Source of the DNA: Isotricha intestinalis
Taxonomy: Eukaryota > Ciliophora > Litostomatea > Vestibuliferida > Isotrichidae
Assembly: GCA_023807065.1 (NCBI GenBank)
Contig: JAJJLU010000085.1
Span: forward strand, 1-16,554
Length of the DNA stretch: 16,554 nucleotides
Direction: 5' to 3'
Below the pieces are notes generated by a model. The model searched no databases and had not been told where the DNA came from. It saw only the letters and a list, made by a program, of their open reading frames with translations. A program made the translations under genes and the position numbers. Of the stretch, positions 7,065-16,554 are shown one piece after another. The number at the start of each line of letters is the position of its first letter. Position 1 is the first letter of the stretch.

Positions 7065-7931
7065 CAATTTCAAATTTATTAGATAAAATAATAATTATTT
7101 ATTCCTTACATGTAATATTTAATTAAATAATTTATATAAAAATACTTCTGAAATGTCTATTTGACCTCCTACTAAAATTAAAAAATAGTTTGATAATCTT
7201 AAATAGCAATAATATTAGAAAATTATATTCAAAAGGAATAATATATAGATATAAAGCCAAAAAATATTTTTATAAGAGAATATTCTTTATTTAATCTATT
7301 ATTTAGAATAAATGAGCACACTTGGAAAAAAATATTCTTGTTCAGTTACTTTATATGTTTCTCCTGTATTTATTAGTTTTTCAGAAACTTTTTCAAAGAA
7401 TTATTATTGGAGAGATTATACATTAATTAATGAATTATTTATGATGTTGACCCTTTTTTAATAAATTCATATGAAGAAGAGTAAATAAAGAATATTTTGA
7501 TGATAAAATATTAATAGTTATGAATAATAAAATTAAAAATAGTTAATTAAGGAAAGAATGGGATTAAAAAAGAGAATTAGAGGATTTAAAGAAATAATTT
7601 TTTACAGATTAAATGTTGAACACATTAGAACTAAAAATTTAATTCTCTTTTTGGAATTTTTTAATCATAAGAAAGATTTAAGCCATTTCATGAATGATTT
7701 ACACGGAAATGGAAATTAATGAAAATACAGTTGAAGATAGAATAATATTTTAATGATATTTTGATAAATTTAACTCTAAAAATTTTTAAATTTGTGTATA
7801 AATTATTTATTTTTATTTAATTTAAATTAAGATTATTTTTATTATGAAAGGAAAAACAAAATTTTTATTTTTTTTTTATAATATTTTTTTTTTAAAAAAT
7901 TATAAAAATAGAATTGTATTTGAAAAAATAA
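7065..7931. other. Divergent intergenic region with decayed coding remnant
   Basis: This roughly 870-nt region should drive the lysine-rich gene leftward and the PAS gene rightward. It also holds short open frames at 7312-7461 and 7558-7719 that together look like the broken remains of a gene, listed separately. From about 7780 to 7930 it is almost pure A/T with long T and A runs, a likely promoter and 5' leader for the PAS gene. An in-frame TAA lies just before its ATG at 7932. Confidence 0.6.
7312..7753 (+). pseudogene. Possible degenerate gene remnant
   Basis: Two plus-strand frames, 7312-7461 (49 codons from ATG) and 7558-7719 (53 codons from ATG), have protein-like composition in a genome where stops come about every ten codons in non-coding frames. 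Coding-like sequence continues after each in another frame: DVDPFLINSYEEE from 7443 to the TAA at 7482, and MEINENTVEDRIIF from 7709 to the TAA at 7751. This is what frameshifts would leave behind. A piece of the second frame, VEHIRTKNLILFLEFF, faintly recalls the helix-C to strand-4 region of protein kinases, but there is too little to name a family. Unrecognised introns in a real gene are the main alternative. Confidence 0.3.
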
Positions 7932-10900
7932 ATGAATGAATTATATAAGAAAATAAAAGAAGCCAATTTTAATGTTATATATAATATATATAATTCATAT
8001 TCATCAAATTTTAAAGTTGAAATTATTTTTACAATAATCGAAGCATTTCAAAATTTTGGAATAATAATAAATAATTTGGTACGAAAAATATTAATTTCTA
8101 TATAGACTATTCCAATTTGGCATAACTCTAAACTTTTAAGAAATTTAATAAACTTTTTTAAATATTTTAGATTACTTTATTATTTTTATGATAATCAATA
8201 TTTTTTTCTTATTTTTACATTAATATGTTGTGTTTTGATTTTTTTTATTTTTAGTGCTTATCTATATTTAATCATTCTATTTTTAAATCGTAAAAAAACT
8301 GAAGATAAAAAATTTTTCTTAGTTTTTTTAAGGTGTTCTATGGATTTAATTAGTAGTATATTAATTGTTCCTATACAAGGTAAATTTTTATTTAAATTTT
8401 TTTAGAAATTTTATTAACTATAATAGTTTGTGATAGTAAACATTTTTTTGCCAAAAAATTTAGTTGTTGGAGTCAAAGACATAGAATTTTTTTAATAGTT
8501 TGTTTATTCTCCTTCATTATGTTATTTTTTCTTTCACATATATTTGTTTCCTTATCTTTTCAAAAAAATGATTCTTTCTCATCATCTGTTTCAAAATATT
8601 TAATTATAAATGGAAGTATAGTTTTTCTTTTTTCAAGAACAATCACTGTTATTTTTTTAAAAATTTGGTGTGTTTCTGATATTGAGAATATTTGCTATAT
8701 TTTTTTTTTAATTTCATCATTTTTTTGTTTTTATAGTTTTTTTCTTGAAAGAAAATACAAAAAAAAGAATGATTTTTTAATTTTAACAAAATTTATGCTC
8801 AATTTGATTTATTGTTGGGGATGTTTTTTATTATTTCTTGGAAGTTTAATAAAATCATTAAATTTCACAGGATTATTATCAATGTTTTTAATCAGTTCCT
8901 TCCTTTTTATTTTAGCTTCTTTTTATTTCAAAAATGACAAATTTCAATTAACTTTAAATATAGGAGCAAAAGATATTGAATTATATAATAACATAAGATT
9001 ATTTATTCATGCGATTGAATCAAGAAAAATTAATAGACAATCAATAATGGATATATTAGGTTATTCGTATAATAAAACAAATACCAGTCAATTTCAAAAA
9101 ATAAAAAGTTTAACTGGATTAGAGAGAATTCTTGAAAAAACAAAAGATACAACAGTTGATGATTCAGATATTGATTATTTATTATATCAACATATTGATT
9201 TTTTATTTAAAGAATCATTAAATATTTATAAAGATAGTCCAGTTTTATTAGTTAATTATGCTATATTCCAAATTGAAAAATTAAAAAAATATCAAAAAAG
9301 TTATAACACTTTAATTAAAGCATCTGAATTATCTAGATTAAGTTTCACAGAAGAATTTTGTATTTATAGAATAAAAAGAAATTTAGAAGAAAGAGGGATT
9401 GAAATGGGAGTTGAAGAAACTCATATTTCATATGCTTTTCAAACTAAACAAATATTATGCTTAATTCAAGAAATTTCTCAATTATATACACAATTTTGGA
9501 ATATTTTATTAAACAAAAATGAAAGAATTGATGTTAATCATTTAAAAGATTTAGGAGTTAAAATTGATGAATTACGTCAATCAATTAAAGAAAAATTTAA
9601 AAATTTAGTTTCTAATGGTTTAAATACAAAAAGAATTTCAATTTTATATCAAAATTTTATTAAAGATGTTTTAAATGATTCACAAGATATTCTAGAGAAT
9701 AATCATGATTTTGAAAATGATGAAAAATTACAAAAATCTTTTAATGATATAAATCAACTTCAACCAAAATCAAATTTCCAATTTATTGTTATTTATGGTT
9801 ATGGAGAATATTTTGGATTAATAAAAAAAATTTCTTTAGGAATTTGCCAATTATTGGGTTATTCAGAGAAAGATTTAGTTGATCATAGTATAAATTTAAT
9901 AATTCCTGATTTTATAAGACAATCTCATGAAAAAATGTTAAAAATAAAAATTAAATATTCAACTCCTCAATATAATTCTTTTAATACTTTAAAAGAATCT
10001 TTTGTCTTATTCCGTAATAGTGCAAAATTTCTAGTTCCTGTTTTTGTAAAAAATGGAATAATTTTTGATGAAAATAACCAACCAATGATATTTTTACAAT
10101 TAAATGATAAACAAGAAAGAAAAAATGAAAATAAGTATAGAAAATGTTATATATTAATAAATAATGATTTATTGATTCAAAATTTTACTCCTAATTGTTT
10201 GAGCTCATTAGGTTTTGAATCTTATTTTTTAAATGGATCTTATGAAATAACTCAATTTATTCCAGATTTTAATTCTGAAGTTTCACATGCTTTGAATAAT
10301 ATTCCAAATGAAGAAGAACATAAAGAGTTGAAAATTAAAATATTTAAAGATTTATTAATAAGTAATAATGGGAAAGATAAAGTAGTTATAAATTGGAAAA
10401 ATTCAAAAAAATTTTTATGTTTGATTCAAGAATTTAAAATTTTAAGTGAAACTACTGGTTTTTGGATTGAATTGGAATCTACAGAACATCTTTTGGAAAC
10501 ACTCTCAATTTGTAAAAGTTATACTAAATCTTATACCAATAGTCACTCGAAAAAAAACAGTAAAACTAATAAAAGTAGAAAAAGTTTAATTCATATATTA
10601 CAAAGTAAAGATATGGAGACAAATTTTATTAGTCAAAATTATATTCCTTCTGTTGAAAAAAAATTTGTTTTTGATATTAAAGCAAAAACTTTTTTTATAA
10701 AAAATGAAGACGAAAATTATGAAAATGAAATATATTCAATCAAACATTTTTTTGAAAAAAAATATGAAGATAATTTAGATGCAAATAATAATAAAGAAAA
10801 ATCTTCTTTTGAATCTTCTTTAAAAAAATCATCTTCTTCTAATACATCATCTTCTGATTCTTCTTATTTAAGTGGTAATTCTAAATATGAAGATGATAAT

Positions 10901-13189
10901 GTATATGATAACAAAGTAAATGAAAATTTAATGATTGACCAAGAAATAAGTTATCAAAATTATTATAAAGTAAAAACAAATCGTATAATTTATTCAATAT
11001 ATGATTTTAATAATCATTTATTGAAAGAAGTTAAAAAAAAAAATTTTGAAAGTCAAGTTGAAGAAATTATGATTGGAGAAAGAGCTGTAACAAAAAGAGT
11101 AAGTTTTGTATCAGATGGAAAAGACAATAAAGAAGCAGAATATAGATATAGTTTAATTAAAAATAAAAATGTTGATAGTAGAATTGAAAAAAAAAGCTCT
11201 CAAACTGAAAGTCAAAATTCTCTGATTAATAAATTAATTTCTCCTCATTTAATAAATAAAAGTATAATTTCTTTGATAATGTATTATCTTTTATCTCTTG
11301 TAATTTTAATTGTAGTTCCATATATAACATTTACCAAGATTTTAAACTCAAGTAAACAAATTTATATTTTATCTTCTTTTGTTCATGTTCAATGTTCTCT
11401 TAGTGAACAAATAATTTTAGCATATTATTATTTATCAGAATTTATTTTTTTAAAAAATCCAAAATATAATTGTAGTTATATAAATAATAGAACTGAATAT
11501 TCTTATTTTGTACAAGAGAAATTAAAAACTATTTATCATGAAACTGAGCAACATCTTGATAAGTTTATTATTCATAAAGTGGCAATTTCTAAAAAAGGAC
11601 AAAGAATAATTGATACTTCTTATTTAAATATTACATTTTATTATTATGATAAAGAATATTCTTTTAATCATAGAATTTATGAATTATTATTAACTCCTTC
11701 AATTCAAATGTATGTTTATAATTATTTTAGTTTTATTCATTTAAATGAGAATAAACAACATTTTTTAAATCATAGGGTTCAATATAATATGGATAATTAT
11801 CAAAAAATTGCAGATGGAATAAGAGAATTTAATAAATTTTATTTAGAGGAAATAGAAGAAATTTCTAAATCAAATAAAAGTTTATTGTGGTCAATATTTG
11901 TTGTTTATTTCTTTTTTGAAATTATAGTAACATTACTTTGTATTTTAGGAAAAACTAAATCAGTCAGAGAAAAGGAAAAGTATTTAAATTTATTTTATAA
12001 AATTGATATTGAAGTAGTTAAAATGATGGGATTGAAATGCCAAAAATATTCTAATATTCAAATCGATAAAAAATCACTTTCCCAAAATCATGAATTCATG
12101 AATTCTGATGAAGATGATAATGATATTGAAGATTTATTATCTAAAAAAGAAACTCATAATAATAAATTGATTCAAAGTAAAAAAGGAGGACTATCAATTT
12201 TTAATAAAGAGCAAATAATTAAAAATAAAGAATTTAAGAGTTTATTATTTTTAAATTTAATAGTCCATGGAAGTTTAATTATAATTGTTTTATCATCCAT
12301 TATAAAAACATTATCAAGTTTTATCAAATTTTATAATTCTGCATTAATAAATATTTTATGTATGGAACAAGAACAATATTTTTTTTATAATATAAATAAA
12401 TTACGTTTACATATTAGAAATTCAGGTTTATATTTATATCAAGGAGAAAAATTAGAAGATATTAATAAAAGAATTAATGATGCTAAAAATATCTTTTTAA
12501 GACTTAAACAATTAGAGCTTTATATTTATGGTAATATAACTGAAAAAGGTCTTCCAGGAAATGTATCAATTATTATAATAAATAGTTTAACTGAAGGTTT
12601 ATGTTATTTTTATGATGGTTTATTTAATTTATCTAATTTAACATGTGAAGAAATTGGAAATAATGTTGTTGATTATGGTTTGATTCCTATTCATTCATTT
12701 TATATTAAAGTTTTTTTTGAACTTCTAAATGATTTTGAAGATGTTTTAAATTATGCTTTTAAAAAAGGATATATTTATACAGATTTTGCGTATGGTTCTG
12801 AATTATATAATCTATCCATTCCTGATGGTGTAGAAGAAGAAGATTATTTAAAATCAAATCCTTTTTTATTTGTAAATTATAAAGGTTTCAGAGACATAAC
12901 TTTAATTATTGTTGATATATTGGTTCCAATGTATCGAAATATTATCGGACTTTTATTTGATTCTTTTGAAGAATTTTATATAAATAATCATGATTTCATT
13001 TACATTTTGATGATTGTTTTTTATCTTATTATTATTTTTATATATATTTTCCATATTTTTCCTATGATTTTTCATGAAAATAGAGATATAAACAAAACTA
13101 GAACTATATTAAGTGTAATTCCAAAAACAGTTCTTTATGAAATTATTAAAAATGATAATTTAGAAGAAAGAATTGAAAAAAATATTTAA
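7932..13189 (+). CDS. TmcB/TmcC-type PAS-domain multi-pass membrane protein (three exons)
   Basis: Exons 7932-8078, 8106-8379 and 8406-13189 give 1734 residues of a ciliate-expanded family of putative membrane sensors. The ATG follows an in-frame TAA. The N-terminal FQNFGIIINNL-TIPIW junction across intron 1 matches the family's opening (hydrophobic, then a Pro/Trp motif). About seven membrane segments fall between 80 and 315. Residues about 330-560 are helical, in the place of the TmcB TPR region. A PAS domain with S-box-like sequence lies at about 598-705 (GYSEKDLVDHS, IPDFIRQSHEKML); a weaker PAS-like copy follows at 720-765. A Ser/Asn-rich linker (about 940-990) precedes four more membrane segments near 1094-1120, 1301-1323, 1420-1446 and 1672-1697. 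The two large loops between the paired segments carry many N-x-S/T sites and Cys, so they face outward. No kinase or cyclase domain is seen. The ligand is unknown. Confidence 0.9.
8079..8105 (+). other. Intron 1 of the PAS/TmcB gene (27 nt)
   Basis: It begins GTACG and ends TATAG, falls between codons (phase 0), and removes an in-frame TAG at its 3' end. Its removal joins FQNFGIIINNL to TIPIWHNS, restoring the family-typical N-terminal motif. A/T-rich introns this short are a known ciliate trait. Confidence 0.85.
8380..8405 (+). other. Intron 2 of the PAS/TmcB gene (26 nt)
   Basis: It begins GTAAAT and ends TTTTAG, in phase 1 (a G from exon 2 plus AA from exon 3 make a Glu codon). Without splicing the frame would hit a stop before the long third exon; with splicing SILIVPIQ continues as EILLTIIVCD and the second hydrophobic segment is intact. 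Confidence 0.88.
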
Positions 13190-13296
13190 ATTTATCATAT
13201 TCTAAATTTTTCCTTTATATATATAATTAAAGTATTAAATAAATATTTTTTTAATTTAATATAATTATATTTTTTTTAAATAGTATAAAAATAAAA

Positions 13297-14187
13297 ATGA
13301 AATCTTTTATCATTACCTTAACTCTTTTATCTACTATACTTTGTTTCCCAATAACCCAATCCTATTTAGATTCCTTAAAAAAAAAGTCATCTTTTGAAAT
13401 TTATCCAACTCCTTCTTCTCATCCTTTTAAAGATTCAAATGAAGTAAAAGCACGTTTAGGTCTTAACCCAAAATACTTGAAAGATACAAAATATATAAGA
13501 ACAGGATATTCAGTAAATCCTTTACCAAAATCTTTTGATTCTCGTGAAAAATGGCCATCCTGTATTCATGAAATTCGTGATCAATCAAATTGTGGATCTT
13601 GTTGGGCACATGCAGCAAGTGAAGTCCTTTCAGATCGTTTCTGTATATCTTCAAACAATTCAATTAATATAGTTCTCTCTCCTCAAGATATGGTATCATG
13701 TGATTACTTTGATCTCGGTTGTAATGGTGGAATACTAACAATGAGTTGGTTATATTTGAGACTTTTCGGTATTGTAAGTGATGAATGTAAGAAATATACT
13801 TCTGGAGATGGAAGTGTTAGATTCTGCAGATGGAAATGTGATACTAGTGATGTTGAATATAAGAAATATAAAGCTTCTGGATTTTATTATTTATTTACTA
13901 TTAATCAAATTAAAAATGATATAATGAAATATGGTCCTATTGAAAGTGGTTTTAGTGTTTATAGTGATTTCATGAATTATAAGAGTGGAATATATAGTAA
14001 AGGAGAAGGAGTTGAATTATTAGGAGGACATGCTGTTAAAATTGTTGGATGGGGTGAAGAAAATGGAGTTGAATATTGGATTGTTGCAAATTCTTGGGGA
14101 AAAAATTGGGGAGAAAATGGTTATTTCAGAATTAAAATGAGAGAATGTGGAATTGAAAATGTTATTTCTGGCTCTCCTAAAATATAA
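13297..14187 (+). CDS. Secreted cathepsin B-like cysteine protease (peptidase C1A)
   Basis: This 296-residue papain-family pre-pro-protease is likely lysosomal, food-vacuolar or secreted. A signal peptide covers about 1-16, and a short propeptide about 17-72 holds FKDSNEVKARLG, the cathepsin B-type pro-segment. Mature enzyme begins near LPKSFDSREKWP. The oxyanion Gln96, nucleophile Cys102 in CGSCWAHAASE, His245 in GGHAVKIVGWG and Asn265 in ANSWGKNWGENGY are all present, so it should be active. GCNGG at 141-145 is intact. The cathepsin B occluding loop with its His pair is missing: the stretch from 146 to 195 is short, with C164, C177 and C181. It is therefore more likely an endopeptidase, like the loop-less protist cathepsin Bs. 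The start is the only ATG near the signal peptide, preceded by an A-rich leader 107 nt after the PAS gene. Confidence 0.95.
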   Translation: MKSFIITLTLLSTILCFPITQSYLDSLKKKSSFEIYPTPSSHPFKDSNEVKARLGLNPKYLKDTKYIRTGYSVNPLPKSFDSREKWPSCIHEIRDQSNCGSCWAHAASEVLSDRFCISSNNSINIVLSPQDMVSCDYFDLGCNGGILTMSWLYLRLFGIVSDECKKYTSGDGSVRFCRWKCDTSDVEYKKYKASGFYYLFTINQIKNDIMKYGPIESGFSVYSDFMNYKSGIYSKGEGVELLGGHAVKIVGWGEENGVEYWIVANSWGKNWGENGYFRIKMRECGIENVISGSPKI

Positions 14188-14265
14188 ACTTTAATTTTTC
14201 ATTGTAATTACTTTGATTTTAATTATAAAGATATCAATTACAAAATTAAATTTTTTATAATAATC

Positions 14266-14496
14266 ATGATAAATCCAAAACAAAAAAGGATAAGAATAAA
14301 ATACTTTTTTAAAGACATAAAAAATTGGGATATATATTTTGATTATATCCTAATTAAAAATTATAATTGGGTTTTTTCATTAAGAAATTATTTTAAATTA
14401 AATAACATCAGAAGTAGAAAAATTAAAATAACTTGGTTAGAACAATATTTTAAAATTTTCATTTCATTAATTTATACATCTTCATTTTTAATTTAA
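14266..14496 (+). CDS. Small hypothetical frame, doubtful
   Basis: This is an ATG-to-TAA frame of 76 codons in the spacer after the protease gene. The product would be basic and aromatic, with four Trp, many Lys/Ile/Tyr/Phe and a hydrophobic C-terminal end (residues about 62-76). It matches nothing I recognise. In DNA this A/T-rich a 76-codon frame without stops is longer than expected by chance, so a small real gene or a remnant exon is possible. It has no signal peptide. No conserved start context was found beyond A/T-rich sequence. Confidence 0.25.
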   Translation: MINPKQKRIRIKYFFKDIKNWDIYFDYILIKNYNWVFSLRNYFKLNNIRSRKIKITWLEQYFKIFISLIYTSSFLI

Positions 14497-14545
14497 ATTT
14501 TCAAAAAAAATAAGAAAACAAATATCCATATGTTTTATATAATTA

Positions 14546-14593
14546 TTTCCCTTACAAAGCTGTCACCTTTTCTTATATATGTGAAGTAGGAAA
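14546..14593. other. Foldable segment in spacer
   Basis: TTTCC (14546-14550) pairs with GGAAA (14589-14593). TAC (14553-14555) pairs with GTA (14586-14588), and TCAC (14563-14566) with GTGA (14581-14584), around a T-rich loop. The G+C content is higher than in the flanks. It might be part of a small RNA or a 3'-end hairpin, but the pairing is interrupted by bulges and it is much weaker than the two islands at 148 and 3322. Confidence 0.25.
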
Positions 14594-14946
14594 ATTTTTA
14601 ACTTCATTTTTTTATATTCTGAAATTAATAATATATTAAATAATTGATCCTAAAAATAATAAAATATATAATATTTTTATAAAATATTATAAGTTATCTA
14701 AAAATTACAAGTATAACTTGAAGTAGAATCTATAAATTAATTAATATTTTTAAAATAATTTAAGAATAATAAAATAATCATCAAATAGAAATAAAATTAA
14801 ATATATTTTATTTTTGATTTGTTTTTGAAATTTTAAATATTAATTTTTTTAATGTAAATAAATTTCAAGAAATATGTGTATTGAAAAATAATTTAAAAAT
14901 TAATTATATATAGATTTCTAAAAATCCTAAAAAATATAATTAAAAA

Positions 14947-16269
14947 ATGAAATATTTTCTTTTAATTTTAGTGAATTTACTTCTTTTATCCAAATCAATA
15001 GATATATCTATATCTCATGGGGAAAGAGTATTTAATCCAAATGTTCCAATAATTCTTAACTTAAAATCTCAAGAGACAAATACTCAAATATCAAATGTAG
15101 ATTTAATATGTGTCATAGATATTTCAGGAAGTATGCAAGGAGAAAAAATTATATTGGTTAAAGAATCTTTGAAAAAATTAGTATCATTAATGTCAGATAA
15201 TGATAGAATTTCGTTAATTTTATTTAATCATCAATCTTTTAATATTTTAGATTTAACATATACAAATTCAGGAAATAAAATAATGATATTAAATAAAATA
15301 GATTCAATCAAAGCAGGAGGAGGAACTGTAATATTAAGTGGTTTACAAAGTGCAATTGATATTCTAAAAACAGATCAATCTAATATGAATAATAGAATTG
15401 CTTCTATAATTTTACTTTCTGATGGTAATGATAATAATTTAGATGAATTTCAATTAGCTCAAAATTTCAAAGATATGACAAAAGATTTAAAATTATTCTT
15501 TACTTTACATACTTTTGGTTATGGAAATGATCATGACCCAAAAATTATGAATAAATTAGCAAATATTAGAGATGGTTCATTTTATTATGTTTCAGAATAT
15601 AAAAAAATTCAAGATTATTTTATTAATGTTTTAGGTGGATGTATGAGTGTAATCTCGAATTATGTTTTAATTAATGTTAATAGTTATTTCGATTTAAAAA
15701 AAGTTTATGGAGAAGAAGAACTATATAATTATAATTTGAATGATAGACATTTTGATACAGAATTATTACAATTCATTTCAGGAAAGGATTATACTTTTGT
15801 GTTAGAAATTGATTTACCATATTCAATTAAAAAAGGAGATAAAATGTTAGATGTTGAAATTAAATATATTGACATGAATGGAAAAGAAGTTGTAGAAACA
15901 AAATCTTTAAATTATGAAAGTAAATTAGAAGTTGTAGATTTAGACAAAGTAAATGAAGAATATGCAAGAAGTATGACTTATGAAACAATGAAAAATGCTT
16001 TAAAATTCAGAGAAGAAAATAATATTAGTAAAGCAAAAAGTCTTTTAACTAGAATGAGAGAATGGTTATATCATAATTATAAAGGAAAAGAAACTTATGA
16101 ATATGAAATTAGAAAATCATTAAAATTAATTGAAGATGAGCAAAAATTCGATGCTGAAGGTAGAGCAGCCATGTATGGAGATGTAAGAGAAGGTCAAAGA
16201 AAAATGGGAGGAAGTAAATTAAGTTATTCTAATGCTTTTCAAAAATCATTAATAAATAAAATTGCTTAA
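14947..16269 (+). CDS. Secreted von Willebrand factor type A domain protein
   Basis: This 440-residue protein is probably exported or vacuolar and binds a partner through a metal-dependent site. A signal peptide lies at about 1-17. The vWA domain runs from about 52 to 230 with a complete MIDAS: D58, S60 and S62 in DISGSM, T127 in AGGGTVILSG, and D159 in LLSDG. The preceding segment (20-50) matches the extra strand seen before vWA in plant and protist members. Residues 235-330 look beta-rich. Residues 335-400 are helical and resemble the C-terminal helices of WAV3-like vWA proteins (EEYARSMTYETMKNALKFREENN). There is no transmembrane segment or GPI signal, so the product seems soluble. The start is the first ATG, with an in-frame TAA two codons upstream. 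It is the last gene before the right telomere, about 230 nt away. The ligand is unknown. Confidence 0.9.
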   Translation: MKYFLLILVNLLLLSKSIDISISHGERVFNPNVPIILNLKSQETNTQISNVDLICVIDISGSMQGEKIILVKESLKKLVSLMSDNDRISLILFNHQSFNILDLTYTNSGNKIMILNKIDSIKAGGGTVILSGLQSAIDILKTDQSNMNNRIASIILLSDGNDNNLDEFQLAQNFKDMTKDLKLFFTLHTFGYGNDHDPKIMNKLANIRDGSFYYVSEYKKIQDYFINVLGGCMSVISNYVLINVNSYFDLKKVYGEEELYNYNLNDRHFDTELLQFISGKDYTFVLEIDLPYSIKKGDKMLDVEIKYIDMNGKEVVETKSLNYESKLEVVDLDKVNEEYARSMTYETMKNALKFREENNISKAKSLLTRMREWLYHNYKGKETYEYEIRKSLKLIEDEQKFDAEGRAAMYGDVREGQRKMGGSKLSYSNAFQKSLINKIA

Positions 16270-16501
16270 TCATTAATTTATTTAAGGTTAAACAAAATTG
16301 GGTTTTAATTTTTTTTGATTATTTGGGTGATAAAGAAAATTACATTTCTTGATATTTTTTATCATTAAAAAAAATTTACATAAGTTATTTTTAATCATAT
16401 GAAATATTATTGTGTATTGTGTTTAATTAATTTAAGTTTTTAAGAAAATTTTAATAAATATAGAATTTATTTTAATCGAAAATTAATAAAAAACTATCAA
16501 T

Positions 16502-16554
16502 GGGGATTGGGGATTGGGGATTGGGGATTGGGGATTGGGGATTGGGGATTGGGG
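16502..16554. repeat. Right telomere, seven GGGGATT repeats
   Basis: Seven perfect GGGGATT units plus a terminal GGGG run to the last base. They start right after ATCAAT of the unique sequence. It is the G-strand counterpart of the left end, so the window is bounded by two telomeres and represents one whole chromosome. Confidence 0.97.

Larger units (their letters stand above)
14188..14946. other. Intergenic region between protease and vWA genes
   Basis: This 759-nt A/T-rich stretch contains one doubtful small frame (14266-14496) and a foldable segment at 14546-14593, listed separately. An A/T-only palindrome lies at 14668-14690 (10-bp arms, 3-nt loop), and a 7-bp pair AAGTTAT/ATAACTT lies near 14691-14717. 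The last 150 nt before 14947 look like promoter and leader of the vWA gene. No other coding signal is visible. Confidence 0.6.

Noticed and set aside
7065..7073. TTG start three codons upstream for the lysine-rich protein
   Set aside because: Ciliate nuclear genes start at ATG; the first ATG at 7064 is preferred.
13463..13663. Minus-strand open frame of 66 codons inside the protease gene
   Set aside because: It overlaps the catalytic-Cys region of a clear cathepsin B-like gene; it is a shadow frame.

Overview
The window reads as a complete, telomere-capped ciliate macronuclear minichromosome. It opens with C4A2T-type repeats and closes with seven GGGGATT units plus a final GGGG, so both physical ends seem to be present. 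The DNA is extremely A+T-rich (by eye about one fifth G+C) in coding and non-coding parts alike. UAA ends most genes, two minus-strand genes appear to end at UGA, and no in-frame UAA/UAG/UGA is needed as sense, so the code looks standard. That argues against Tetrahymena/Paramecium-type and most spirotrich-type codes. The 7-nt telomere unit also differs from C4A2 and C4A4. A large PAS/TmcB-type membrane protein, a strongly ciliate-expanded family, and two introns of 27 and 26 nt support a ciliate. A standard-code lineage such as the litostomes (gut or rumen ciliates) is my inference only.

Layout: 1-27 left telomere; 148-235 a relatively GC-rich, foldable non-coding element; 475-2238 (+) an F-BAR-like coiled-coil protein with an SBF2/KIAA0513-like helical domain and a Lys/Glu tail; 2239-2581 a convergent intergenic stretch with a perfect 17-nt inverted repeat; 2582-3241 (-) a tail-anchored TPR protein; 3322-3402 a second GC-rich foldable element; 3984-5705 (-) an oxysterol-binding-protein-related lipid transfer protein; 6309-7064 (-) a lysine-rich protein of unknown function; 7312-7753 a probable decayed coding remnant; 7932-13189 (+) the 1734-residue TmcB/PAS multi-pass membrane protein in three exons; 13297-14187 (+) a secreted cathepsin B-like cysteine protease; 14266-14496 a doubtful small frame; 14947-16269 (+) a secreted von Willebrand factor A protein; 16502-16554 right telomere.

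The genes form no pathway. The left half is membrane and lipid biology (membrane curvature, a tail-anchored TPR adaptor, sterol/phosphoinositide exchange). The right half is surface sensing and secreted or vacuolar proteins. Each gene has its own A/T-rich flanks and there is no operon-like arrangement. The items most worth a second look are the two GC-rich structured islands (candidate ncRNAs), the perfect inverted repeat between genes 1 and 2, the altered histidine-pair signature of the lipid transfer protein, and the decayed gene upstream of the PAS protein.
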